DNA from: Casuarius casuarius
Lineage: Eukaryota; Chordata; Aves; Casuariiformes; Casuariidae
Direction: 5' to 3'
NCBI GenBank assembly: GCA_003342895.1
Contig: PTFA01000012.1
Location: 8,418,252 to 8,482,251 of the forward strand
DNA length: 64,000 nucleotides
Both the position numbers and the translations under genes were made by a program. The stretch's first letter is position 1; each line of letters opens with the position of its first letter. Under the pieces are notes generated by a model. It was not told where the DNA came from. It searched no databases and was given only the letters and a program-made list of their open reading frames with translations. Below are positions 24,552 through 35,500 of this stretch, piece by piece.

Positions 24552-24942
24552 ATTAACAGGGATGATGCACAAATAAAAATCAGGCCCTATGTGTGCAGAA
24601 TGCCTCATTAGCATTCACTGTGGGACATAGATAAAAATGCCTCAGTCTACCTAATGCATATCAGAAGCTGAATTTCCTTTCCAAGCAAGCACATGTAGGC
24701 AGGCACAGCATAAAATAACATGTTCTTTGAGCCTTTTTTTAACTGAACTTACAATATTGGTTCAAATTTGGCTCTTATTTACATTGGTGCAACCTCGTTA
24801 AATTTAACAAGGTCATCTCAGCGTAGATGAAAATAGTTGCCTTTAGCCATTGGAAAAGAGACTTGAAGTAGGCGGGAACCCAGCGAGGCACTTTTGCACA
24901 AATATCTTACCCTTATCTTTTTTTTTCCCCTCTTCTAATTAG
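24552..24942. other. No gene; possible old dispersed repeat copies
   Basis: ATCAGGCCCTATGTG near 24578 and GGCTCTTATTTACATTGGTG near 24771 resemble parts of an old sauropsid dispersed repeat (CAGGCCC; ATTTACACTGGTGTAAC). The similarity is weak and recalled from memory. A long polypyrimidine tract (24917-24938) ends the interval. Confidence 0.35.
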
Positions 24943-25035
24943 GTGGAGCAGGGTGGGTGGGGTGGTGGCGAAGGAAGACAATATGTGTTCGTTGGGCTTC
25001 CCCTCTCTATCCTAGCTGCACCACAGCTTCACTGA
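24943..25035 (+). other. Exon-like segment after a very strong 3' splice site (candidate terminal exon)
   Basis: A tract TCTTTTTTTTTCCCC then TCTTCTAATTAG gives the strongest acceptor in the window. From 24943 one frame is open for 30 codons (VEQGGWGGGEGRQYVFVGLP ...) to TGA at 25033-25035. The start is G-rich (GGGTGGGTGGGGTGG) and could form a G-quadruplex. An AATAAA at 25610-25615 could close a 3' terminal exon of about 0.7 kb. No donor, homology or upstream exon is recognised. A non-coding transcript would fit as well as a coding one. Confidence 0.25.
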
Positions 25036-25609
25036 AAGCTCTGCCTTAATGCACACCAAGTCATTAATCTACACGTTAGTGAAGCTATTGAGCAAAGTTT
25101 GTGCAGAAGACTCATTTTTTCCATCACTCAAACATTTGCAGGGTGAAGGGCCAAGTTTTGAGGGTATTTGGAAGTTCAGAAAGGCTGACAGTGAAGTGCC
25201 TGTGACATTTTCAGACGTGTCTGGCGCCTCAGCTCCCACTGAGACACAAATCCTTATGCTTCTGGAATAACAGAGACCACAAAGCTCAGGGACGGAGAGG
25301 CACAGGACTGTCATTGAGAGACTACATCTGGGGAGTAAACTTTTAAGAAAGGATTTAGATGAAACCAGATCAATGATCTCAAAGTAGCAGATTTCAGTCT
25401 GGTGAGGCCCCCTGAATGACAGAGTGATAGTCACACCCTGAACTGCTTTTTTGCACCTCCTTCTCTGTTTTCTCTCATGTCTTCTAGACTAAAATGCAAG
25501 CCAACTTGTTTAAACCAGGTGCTTCAGATTTGGGGGCTTATAATATTTGCAGTTAAACCAAACCATTTCTCAGCTCTCATATTTGCAACTTTTCCCCAAT
25601 AGTACAGTA
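25036..25609. other. Possible 3' UTR or plain non-coding; overlapping frames on both strands
   Basis: A plus frame (25049-25270) and a 121-codon minus frame (25069-25434) overlap and have no family signature. The segment is somewhat GC-richer than its flanks. It would be 3' UTR if the 24943 acceptor is used. Confidence 0.3.
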
Positions 25610-26845
25610 AATAAATGGCTTTTGAAAGAGAGAGAGAGAGGAAAAAAAAATATACTAGAGAGACTCAACCTATCTATAGCATCTTTACATACCACTTTTA
25701 TTGCTACAATAAAAAGATAATTGCAAACAATGTTTTTATTCTAAGGTACAGACTGTATACAAAAATACTCTCCTGCCTTGATTCAATAAAGTACATAAGG
25801 CAAGCTCATTGGCTCATTCTCAATATTAGACATATGATCAGCCCAATTAAAGTTAGTAGATTCTCTGGTGCTTTTCCGACTCATGATCTCTGCAATGTAA
25901 AAAAACAGTATTCTGAAACACAGGTCCTTGCTTTATTTTGCATTTTCTTCTCCAGATTTGTCTACATTATTATCAGTAAAAGATTTACTTTTTCTAATCC
26001 ACTACCAGATTATGTAAAAAAGGCAGTAATAAAAAACTCACTAACTGCTTTTTTCAAAAAAGAACTCAGCTGCTATTGTAATATAATCCTTTTTTTTGCG
26101 TTATCATTTAACTTTAACATAAATAACAATGAATACAATGAAAATTGCCCAATTTAATGTTTCTCAACAGAGAAGACTGTGGATTGTCACTCTAAGTTGT
26201 TCCTGTTCCTTAAAATTGCTTTTGTTTTCAAGGCCTTCCACTGAGATCAAGATGGGACTTTGGCCAAAAGGAATTTAACTCAGTGTTTTCCATCAGGGAA
26301 TATGCCTGAGTTTTGAGCTTTCATAATCACTTGAATATGTAAACCAATGATTTCCATCTTTAATGGTTTGGCAAGAAAGATTAGGCAGACTCGTTTAAGG
26401 ACTATTATCCTTTCAAGCATGCACAGTAATTCCAAATCATTAAATTTTCAAGCTGGTTATGCCCTTCCAGTGTAATATTTTACTTCTTCCTTTTATGTTT
26501 AAATATTTTAAACATGATATAGAGTATTGTAAAACAAATAAAAAAAAAGTAGCATTTTCATAGGTAAGGTTTCAACTAAGAGTGTTTGTGTTTGAGTAGA
26601 TGCTATGTAGATGGCACCTGGGGGATGTTAAAAAGTTATAATTTATTGCCATATAAAACATTATGACTACCTACATTACTGACAAATCAATATGCAGTAT
26701 GTAATCATCCTGAGTATTCCTAATACTAATTGTAAAGCAGGTACAGGAAAGAGAAACTGCTTTCTTTAAAAGCATATTTTCAAAAGTATGCACATAATCT
26801 TTTGCAGGAATCCATTTGCAAAATCAAAACTTTATGCTCAAAATA
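25610..26845. other. No gene seen; GA microsatellite and a chance 180-codon frame
   Basis: A short (GA)n/A9 tract lies at 25626-25650. The plus frame 25615-26157 is the longest in the window. Its product is Ile/Phe/Asn/Lys-rich as expected from AT-rich DNA, begins in the GA repeat (RERERK) and shows no domain, so I do not call it a gene. Confidence 0.6.
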
Positions 26846-26847
26846 GA

Positions 26848-26912
26848 TACTGGACTTGCTCCTGCGCTCATTTAACTCTATGGCAAAACTCCCACTGAGC
26901 CAAATTGAGCAT
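26848..26912. repeat. Degraded old dispersed repeat (CAATGGCAAAACTCCCATTGA type)
   Basis: TTGCTCCTGCGCTCATTTAA is followed by CTATGGCAAAACTCCCACTG. It resembles the recalled sauropsid repeat in which CCTGCTCCCATTGAAGTC precedes ATGGCAAAACTCCCATTGAC. The match is in order and spacing, though diverged. The family name is unknown to me. Confidence 0.45.
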
Positions 26913-27471
26913 ATCCTACGTAAGTATAGTGACTAGAATCTACACTGCAACTCTTCTCAAAAATCATTTCACCAACAAATTAAAGCAAGTGCTGAAAACT
27001 TTTCTTATATGAAAATAACATTGTTTCCCAGTTCCAACCGAAAATGCTCTTCCCAGACCCACCATGAATGCCCCCTAAAAGCACTTGCTCCTCTCCCGTC
27101 GCAATTAAACAATGCAGGAAGGCAGGCAATTAAGAATAATTTTAACACAAAAAGCATTTTTGTTCTTACTAAAGGTATATACACCTGGAATCTCTTAATT
27201 CCTCCCCAGCAAGGACTCTGGGACTCTGCCCAGCATGCCCACAAGCTGTGTGGTGACTGCTAATCCCCGCGCTGCCGCAGAGCTCTTCCTCTACCACTGT
27301 TCTCCACTGTGGGTGCAGATCGCTTTTCTGGAGCTCCTTATTTGCCATTGCCAGTGAGACAGGGATTTAACAGGCAGTGAATAGCCTGTGCTTTGTCTGA
27401 GGTATTTCTGGGCTCCTATATATCCTCACAGAATATGGTTTGGCAGCATCTCACAAGAGAATAAACTCAGC
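26913..27471. other. No gene seen
   Basis: Overlapping plus (27009-27263) and minus (27005-27244) frames without family signature. A CCCCGCGCTGCCGCAG stretch near 27265 is locally CpG-rich. Confidence 0.5.
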
Positions 27472-27506
27472 TTTTTTTTTTTTTTTTTCCTTTTTTTTTT
27501 TTTTTT
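27472..27506 (-). repeat. T17-CC-T16 tract with antisense poly-A signal alongside
   Basis: Two T runs are separated by CC. On the minus strand the tract reads as an A tail, with AATAAA (complement of TTTATT at 27512-27517) five bases before it. This resembles the 3' end of a retrotransposed RNA lying to the right on the minus strand. The distance is shorter than the usual 10-30 bases, so a plain homopolymer is also possible. Confidence 0.6.
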
Positions 27507-27950
27507 ATTTCTTTATTCAGCAAACCACTTACATAAGTATGAGAAGCCTCTTGACTCAGCGGTACTATTTTATGCTTGCACCTGCACTTCATGAGGGATG
27601 AAGATCTGTCTCCTGAACAGCCGCCACCTCCTCCGGGCAAGAACAAAAGAAGAAAACTATTTTGTCAGCAGAGGCTACATGATTAGTTAATAGAAATTTG
27701 ATTTTCGTGTGTGTCTATACGCATGTATATATATATATACACATGTATATACACATACCACACAAACTGCACTGGGAACCGCTATAATTTTAAGGATGTC
27801 TCTTTCTATTTGTAGTGGGGCAGCAATACAGATTTTTCCATTTAGGTCAGGGACACGTGTTAGCACCCACTGAAGCATGTGCAGAGCTGCACATCAGAAG
27901 ACATTTGCAGAGCACAGTACAAAGTAGCTCTATTGCTCCTGCATTACAAG
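27507..27950. other. No gene recognised; (TA)n repeat inside
   Basis: Contains an alternating TA/CA microsatellite at 27724-27760 (GTATATATATATATAC then ACATGTATATACACAT). If the neighbouring T tract is a retrocopy tail, this would be the body of the copy, but I cannot match it to any gene. Confidence 0.4.
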
Positions 27951-28110
27951 CTCGCAGAGCCTTGGGCGCTCCTTGCACGCATTCGTGCATATCTCCTACT
28001 GGGAGCACGCTCCCGCAGCCAGGAGCCCCGTGCGGTGCCCATCCGAGCTCGGCGCCCAGCACGGGAACACAAACTCCTCTCGGGCACCTTTCTTCCCCGG
28101 CCTCCGTTTT
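27951..28110. promoter_or_regulatory. Short CpG-dense, GC-rich patch (possible orphan CpG island)
   Basis: By hand count about 105 of 160 bases are G or C and 15 CpGs occur (for example CACGCATTCGTG, CCCGTGCGGTGCC, GCTCGGCGCCCAGCACGG). This is far denser than anything else here. It is shorter than the usual 200-base island criterion. Open frames of 136 codons (minus, 27847-28257) and 169 codons (plus, 27815-28324) cross it because stops are rare; neither has a family. It could be an unmethylated orphan promoter or enhancer, or the GC-rich 5' part of a retrocopy. Confidence 0.4.
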
Positions 28111-30267
28111 CCACATCTTGATACAACTGCTTGAAGCAAAATTTGACACCAGGAATGGCAGCCAGCCAAATGTATCTGTTTTGCTATATTTATCAGCCCA
28201 GACACCACATGTGTACATTCTGACCGAGAACCTCACCCGGCAGGTTTTAATGTTCAAAAGGGACCTTATTAGATTTCATGGTTGTTCCCTGGGAATGTAT
28301 AAAGTATCATATGTTTCTATCTAGAGCTGGGTAGAAAATGGAAAGCCCCATAAAACTTACAGAAAATTCAAAAATCTCCTCATTCTGCATGAAAAAAATC
28401 AAATACCTTTTTGAAGCTTTCATAGCTGATATCACGTTATATCAGAATTGCTAGTGCTCTAGGAGTTAACATATTTGCTCCTCGGTTCAGTTCAGACTTG
28501 ATTTTGGCACAATATCGTCTCTAGTAGGTATCTTACCCACATGAAGACATGACAGATTTTACTTAATTTTTTTATTTTGGAGCTATTCCTCTTACTATAT
28601 GATTAAATAGATAGTATTAGATTAAAAACAAAATTTTGACAGAAAGAGAGAGATGCTGCTACAGCTATTGGCTAGGAAACTGAGCTGCGAGATAGGCTGC
28701 CTGTGACCAAGCCTCGATTCCTCCACTTCTCTCACATCTCTTGTGGAGGCTATTGGCTATTTTGAGGTAGGTTTCTCTCACTTGGATTCTTCCAAAAATT
28801 TTGTTTTGAAAAGATTTTCCTGTCAAAAGTGCTAAATCATGATTAGTTAATGGAAGAAGTCCCAGCTGGCTGCCTTCCTATGAATTTCTCATACGACTAC
28901 CTTGCTGGGGTCCTACAGTAATATTTTGAAGCAGAAGTGTTTTCATATAAATAACCATCATATTCTGCCCTGTGCATTAAAAAAAGGGGTGGAGGTAGTT
29001 CATTCATATATGCTTTCAACACATTAATCACACAACACATCAATTTTCTGTAACCTGTTAACTGCAACCTATGTTTTGTTCATTTACGAAGACAACTGAG
29101 AAAGATAAGACAACAATTTTAGAGTGAGTAAGATATGGGCTAGCTAGCACCAATTTAAAACAGAGAAAACGACCGAGTAATGAATATGTATAATATAATA
29201 GTTCAGAATAACCTCTCATAATGTATGTGTCATTTGTTCCTCAAATGAGGCAAAAAGCTGTGGTTCAGACCACAGTAGATTTTCCCTGTGGGTCTATTTT
29301 TAAGGCATTATGTTTCCCACATTTATGCTCGTGGAGTCCAGTCACAGAGGGGGGCATATATATATTGGATACTTTCAACTATTACGTTATGAGTGCTCTA
29401 GAAATAGATTTGTTTATCAGGCTTAATACACATTCTAGCAAATACCAATTACCCATCAGTATATCTAATCTCTATATATTCACTTCTTGTGCCTCATTTA
29501 GTTTATATACTCATTATAAGTAAAACTTAGTTTAACAGATAAATACACATGGTACTTAAATCTTCAGTGTACTTTTAAACTTTTTTTAAAATCAAGGAGA
29601 AAGACATTGCAAGTCACATTTGAAAATGTTTACCTGATTCTACAGCAGAAGCAAGTAATTACTTGTGTTTTATTCAGATATACTCATATTCCCAAACCTA
29701 TAAATCTCCAATTAACAGCTACCACATTTCATTTATAGACAGTAATCTAGAAATAAAATTTGCTGTTCCTTTTCTGCAAATCAAAATTGCTTTACTACTG
29801 CTTCTTACATAAGGTTATCAAGATGGGTGAACTGCACAGATAGGAGTGTAAGGTTTTTCAATTCTCAAATTATTTGGGGATTCAATCTAGTGTTAGTTCT
29901 CGAAGTTTCATTTCCTGTAATTTAAATTCTTATAATTTCAAAGACACTTAAAATTGTAAAACAATGTGTTCTTTCAAGATAAGGAAAAGACACTCTTCTC
30001 AATTAGGGCTGAAATATTCCTAAAAACAAGGCTGGCACATGTAGCTATTCTGTTAAAATAAATATGATATATATGCAATATTTAATGTATTTTTTGATTA
30101 GTATGTTTCTCTTCACTTGACTTCTTTACACTTTGAAACAATCTCCCTACCTTTATATCATTTATAATTTGATCATTTCCTAACATTTCTTTCTTTTTTC
30201 TTCCTACTGAATAGACTGACAGCTTCTCTTCCACTCCACAGCCTCTTGTGGTCAAGGTGGCATTTGT
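28111..30267. other. No gene seen; AT-rich
   Basis: Only short frames. AT-rich with no repeat family, exon-like segment or RNA gene that I can support. Confidence 0.55.
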
Positions 30268-30309
30268 CATGGACCTAAACTTTCCTGACATGGACCTAAA
30301 CTTTCCTGA
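30268..30309 (+). repeat. Perfect 21-bp tandem duplication
   Basis: CATGGACCTAAACTTTCCTG plus A occurs twice, back to back, with no difference. Perfect identity points to a recent event. It falls in a 125-codon minus frame (30082-30459), where it gives a seven-residue repeat (SGKFRSM twice). That frame has no family signature. Confidence 0.97.
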
Positions 30310-32382
30310 CCTCAGTAGTGTTCTGTGTTTAAATTCAGTAAATTGTATTTTTTCACCTCTGATTGTTGTAGCAATCTGCTGACATAGGAAAATTAAATAA
30401 TAGATTTGTGGAAGGTTGTACAGATTTTTCCACAGCTGAGAATCTAGATTTTCTCCCACCTAAGTTTAGGTACCCAAGTGAAATATCTGAATAAGGAAGA
30501 CTGCCATCCTACTTGCCCATTGAGAATACAGGCCACCGGAAACCCCCATGGCCCTGTGGAGGAGTCTAGTCATTTCAAGTAATTTTAGAAAGGAGTTAAG
30601 GTAATTATACCACTAACTTATATACCTGAACTACACGTCTAAAGTTAACTGAGGTAGATCCAAGCTCATGTCCACACCATCATTTCTTATTGTGGACAAA
30701 GAAGTTCTTCCAACATTTTTGAGAAGAAAATTTTGGAAAATTGTGGTTATCATGCAATCCACCTAATTTTTATTTATTTTGTCCCATTTTGTAAATTCTT
30801 TCTTATGTTCATATACAGCTGTCAGATTTTTTTCTTCACCTTTACGCTATCCAAGAAAAACAATGGAATGTTTAATATACGAGGTGTGGGGACTCTACAT
30901 TGGCTAGCCTTCACATTATCATTATTATTCATTGTATTATTACTCTTATACAGTGCTTATTAAAGGACCAAGGGACCCTGGAGTATTTTATTAATGAGAT
31001 ACTATACTATACAGTTCGTTCTTACCACCCACTGATATGCATCCACCTGTAAATCAGAACATACAGAAAATGTAAAGTAGCACTTCTGGAGCTTAAAAAA
31101 GTATAAGGTATGCTGCCAAAGTGAAATCTAACTGGGAATGAGAGACAATATTCATATTCTTACATAAAAGTGTCATGAATTCTAATAAAAGCACAATTAA
31201 CCTGCAAAATTAAGATGTGTTTTCCACAGGGAAGTATCAGCTTCTGTAAAAACTTTTTCCCAAGTCTTAGAAGGGATCTTATACATTTATAAAACCTTTT
31301 AAAGGCGATTTGACTAGCAGAAATGGCAAGTTTATGCTTCACAAAAACTTGATACTGTGCTGTTTACATTCATAAGAATCTCATTAATTTAGCAAATAAT
31401 ATTGTACAAAGAAAGAAGCATCCTTCCAAAATGCAAATGTATCAATGAGCATACCCATCCTTTCAGAAACTCTTTGAAAAAGACGTCAGTGCTGAAATAC
31501 AACAGCTGATTCAACAGTAGGATGTGTAAATCCAAATTTATATAAGGACACCTGCAACAAAGTATTCTTTGGGCCTGGGCAGGACACAACTTTCTGACAC
31601 TAACCTGTGCAACATTTTTGAAAGTAAAAGATGTTGACCAAATTCCCAACAGAAGAGAATTTACCCCAACTTCTGATATCTTTGCCTACAGAAAAAGAAA
31701 GAACAGCAGAAATTGTGAGCACATGTAAGCCAGACCACCAAAGGAAGCTGACCCACCTGGAGGAGCCTTTGTGTCTGCAGTGACTGCCAGGGAGCACAGG
31801 ACAACCTGAGAACCGGCCACTGTGAGGCAAAGACGGCGCACCCTCCTAAGTGACTTCCTCTTCGATGTGAAGCTAAGAGAAGGTTACCATCTGTAGGCTC
31901 CCCCCTGTAAAATGAGAGGATATCATCTCACAAAAGTTTTGTGAAGCTGAATACATTACGACACTCAATTATGACACTCTGTAATAAAGTGGTAAGGCAA
32001 GGGAGGAGTATGAACATCTAAGACAAGGAGGAACAATGAAATTCATTTATAAAGCAACAGTCAAGCTATCCAGCTTGTGTAGTGTATGTTTTCCTTTCTT
32101 CCTGTGAAGTTTGCTTGAAAACTCTTCATTTAATTTGAATTCATGTCTAATGCAAAAATTTTATGTTTCATTGTTGCTCCAAATCCATTTTGCTATTTAG
32201 ATATGAGATGATATTGCATTCAGACTTGGACTAGCTACTTACACTACAGTTTTTATGTAATGTATTATCTATTTAAGATAATGACTTTAAAAATAATAGC
32301 TAAACTTCATTAACTAAATTCATTTTTATATATATATAAAATTACTTAAATTAATTATGATTCATTTTGATTAATTTCTCAG
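30310..32382. other. No gene seen; AT-rich
   Basis: Short frames only. A TATATATATA stretch near 32330. The interval ends with the acceptor-like TTGATTAATTTCTCAG before 32383. Confidence 0.5.
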
Positions 32383-32502
32383 ATTATCATTGACACCCAT
32401 GAACTGGAAAGAGCTAATGAGCCACAGAAACAAACAATGAACACATACAAGCGAATACTTGAAATTGTAGCTAATGCATTGAAGCAAACTTACGAATTCT
32501 AG
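32383..32502 (+). other. Candidate terminal coding exon, 39 codons plus stop
   Basis: After TTTTGATTAATTTCTCAG the sequence is open from its first base for 39 codons, to TAG at 32500-32502. The peptide is polar and helix-forming (IIIDTHELERANEPQKQ, then TYKRILEIVANALKQTYEF). Base composition is less AT-biased than both flanks. Phase 0 entry matches the phase 0 exit of the 8476-8541 candidate, so the two could belong to one plus-strand transcript. I cannot name a protein with this C-terminus. No poly-A signal lies close downstream, and chance is possible. Confidence 0.25.
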
Positions 32503-35500
32503 AGGATGCAAGGTTTGTCAGGAACCAATTTCAAGTAATTGGTTCCACACAGGCCTGTAAAACTGATGTCTGCTTCCCTGCTGACATTGCAATCTTTTTT
32601 TTTATTTTTCCTGAGATTGGGAAGTTCATTACATTGCCATAGTAGCTAGCTGGCTGTATGATTCTCATAAGGCTTAGTACCCCTGGCGAGTGCATTTTCT
32701 TTGGTCCCTTTATAAATCAGGTGTACATCATGCGGTATTTATCAGCCACCAGCAGTGTAATCAGAGATTTGCACAGCAATGAGATGCTCATCTTTTCCAC
32801 AGAACTGTTCCATTGGCTTCAAGGAGTCAGAGGATTCAGAAGGGAAGGAACAGGGCTCTGTGCAGAGGCCAGTGCTGCCACAGAGGGTAATGCGCGAAAC
32901 CAGAAAGTTATCACCTCCTGATTCCTACACTGTCAGTCGAACGTGTACAATTAATTATAAACCATGTTACTTTAGTAAAAGGTGCAGTTAGCCCATTTAC
33001 TCACTTTAGGTCCAGCTGTTCTCAATTTCTCCAGTGCTCAGGGTGGCCAAAACTAATTTTTTTTTAACCCATTAGAGGAGAGCACAAGTCGTAAACTTGA
33101 AAACTAAGGAGTTTGTAAATTTGGGATTCTCATTTCAAAGTAATGCCTATTTATTTATTTATTTTTAAGTAGGAGACATGATCCAAAACCTACTTACTCA
33201 ATGGAAACCAACTAGGTCTTTTAACAATATTTTGAGTCTGCTTCTTATCAACTAAAAAATTTTGTTCAATCTACATTTTGACATCTTTGCTTATGTTACC
33301 TGTTGCCTAACGACTGATTTCCTGAGTTTTGCTTTTAAAAATGTATAGCTGTCTCTATCACTTTAAAAAGTCTAAGATATCACATTAGATTCCACATTTC
33401 AGAATCAGGAAAACATCAATTAACGTGTCTGAAAAAGATACCAGCAAAATCTATTACAACATCCTGCAAAAACAGAATAATTACCTGAAAATGTGTCTGC
33501 TTTTTCTTTCCTTTAATGGCATTCTGGAACACCAGCTGGAAGAAAGTATGACAATATGTTATAAAAGCGTTAGAAAGAAATTTTCTAAAATGAATCTTTT
33601 TAAAATATTTGTAAAAACATGATGAAAGTCTTTATACTGACCTACAGCTTCACACATTTCTCGCATATGTTTCGTCCTATACCTAAACTACTTTAAATTG
33701 TTTTGCAGATGAGGAAATACTGTCTTATTTTCATTGGTTAGTGTTAGAAGTACAATTCAGTTGCTCAGACCAGGGAAAGATTTCTGGAAGTTTGCTTCCC
33801 TTGGATAACACAAATCCTACATTTAAAGTAGATTTCTAAGGGTCTATAAGAGATTGGACAAAATTACAAGAAAGAGAAGTTAATGCAGAGCTTTCAGTCT
33901 TCTTCCCTATCTGCTTCCAGTACTACAGCCATGCAGAGTCCTGCTTAATTAGACCACAGTGAAGTCTGCTGTCACTAGTAGCTTTACATGCAGGATTTAT
34001 TCCCTTTGCCCCCAGAGATCCCATACTCTTCAGAAAAGCTATTTAGATACAAATGAGAGTGATCATTCTGAATTTAGTTTATGGTTTGGGCTTTTTTTTT
34101 TTTTTCAGGACTCAGTTTGGTCCTGTGCTTACTCTCTTCTCTCAACGATAGACTTGCAGCAAAATCAAAGACACAAAGACAGAGAATGAATGAAGATATT
34201 ATTTAATTAATATCTGATCTTCTGTAATCTTTTTAAGTGAGTTCTGCAGGCAATGATGCTTGACATATCTACTTTGTACATGCCGTATAAACAGCAGAAT
34301 TGAGATTGAAAGCTTTTTACAAACTACTTCCTTCCCATCAAGTTCTGGTCCCTGGATTTAGATTCTGGATTCAGGGCTATGTAAATACTGTCAGATCCTC
34401 CCTGACTGTGAGACTTATTTCCACTGGGAAAACATATTAACATATAAACATATTAATACATATCAATGTGAATTTCTAAACATTTTGTACTTCTGTGTTT
34501 CCTTCAAATAACACCACAACTTTTCTTCTTTTTTCCTTTTAAAAGCTCTGTAAGTCAAGCAGAAGAATAGTCTAAACTCAGGAACACTTTCCAAAGCTTC
34601 AAAATCAGAACTGCAGAAATGTACATATGATTATCCAAGAAATTATCTTCAATATTGCACAAATGAGAAGTAACGACAACAGCCAAATGACTTTTCCATG
34701 CATACATGCATATACTGGTTTTGATGAAAACTTCACTGATGGAATTTCCAGACAAAGAAGAGAGCAAGATCCTGGACCAGTTAGATGGGAACCTGCTTGC
34801 TGGGAGATGGGGGAGATTGAAGTTTCTGAGTTGTTGAAGGGACTTGAAACTGGTTCTTCCAAATCACAGTGCAAACAAGAGTAATTCAGATATTAGCTTG
34901 GAATTCACATATCTTTCTGCCTCCACCAGAACTAAAACCATCTGGAAACCTCTCTCTTGTGATGTTACCTTGGGTTGGCTCCTGTATCTTTTATGCTCAT
35001 AGATACCTCTCAGTCTATACCTGATCTTTTTTTTCTCTCTAGGACTCACTTATAGACCTACCTTTTGGGTCTTATATCTTTATCTCACAGACGTCCTTCT
35101 GGAAAAGTTCTTTCCCCCAAGTTCCCCAGGAGATTCAACTGCAGCAAGATTCCTTCCCTACCAGTAACTTGTAAGATACTAATGCAACAACTGCTGGTCA
35201 AACAGTGCTATCATCAGGCTGATTTGTTCCATGATTGATTTACTACTTCTAGTTTTGTGTAACTTAACTCAAAACATTCTAGTAAAAATACATGTAAACA
35301 AAATGTAAATATAAATACAATTTGTGCTTCCCATTCTTCACAGCCCAATAATACATTTGATATTTTAAGTGATGCATGAGAGTAAGTTCCTTATTGCCTT
35401 TCTGTTTGTTTTTGCTTAAAATATTTGTTTCTCTCCTTCAGCTTGTTATTTTTTTAATCTTTCACTGAGTAACTGAAGTGACCACTATTGTCGATCTATT

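Noticed and set aside
25615..26157. Longest open frame (180 codons, plus)
   Set aside because: It begins inside a GA repeat. The product is Ile/Phe/Lys/Asn-rich as AT-rich DNA gives by chance, with no domain and no splice or start support.
27815..28324. Plus 169-codon and minus 136-codon frames
   Set aside because: They overlap antisense through a GC-rich patch where stops are rare, and no family is seen on either strand.
32521..32546. Perfect 10-bp palindrome as a functional hairpin
   Set aside because: One such palindrome with a short spacer is expected about once per window of this size by chance.
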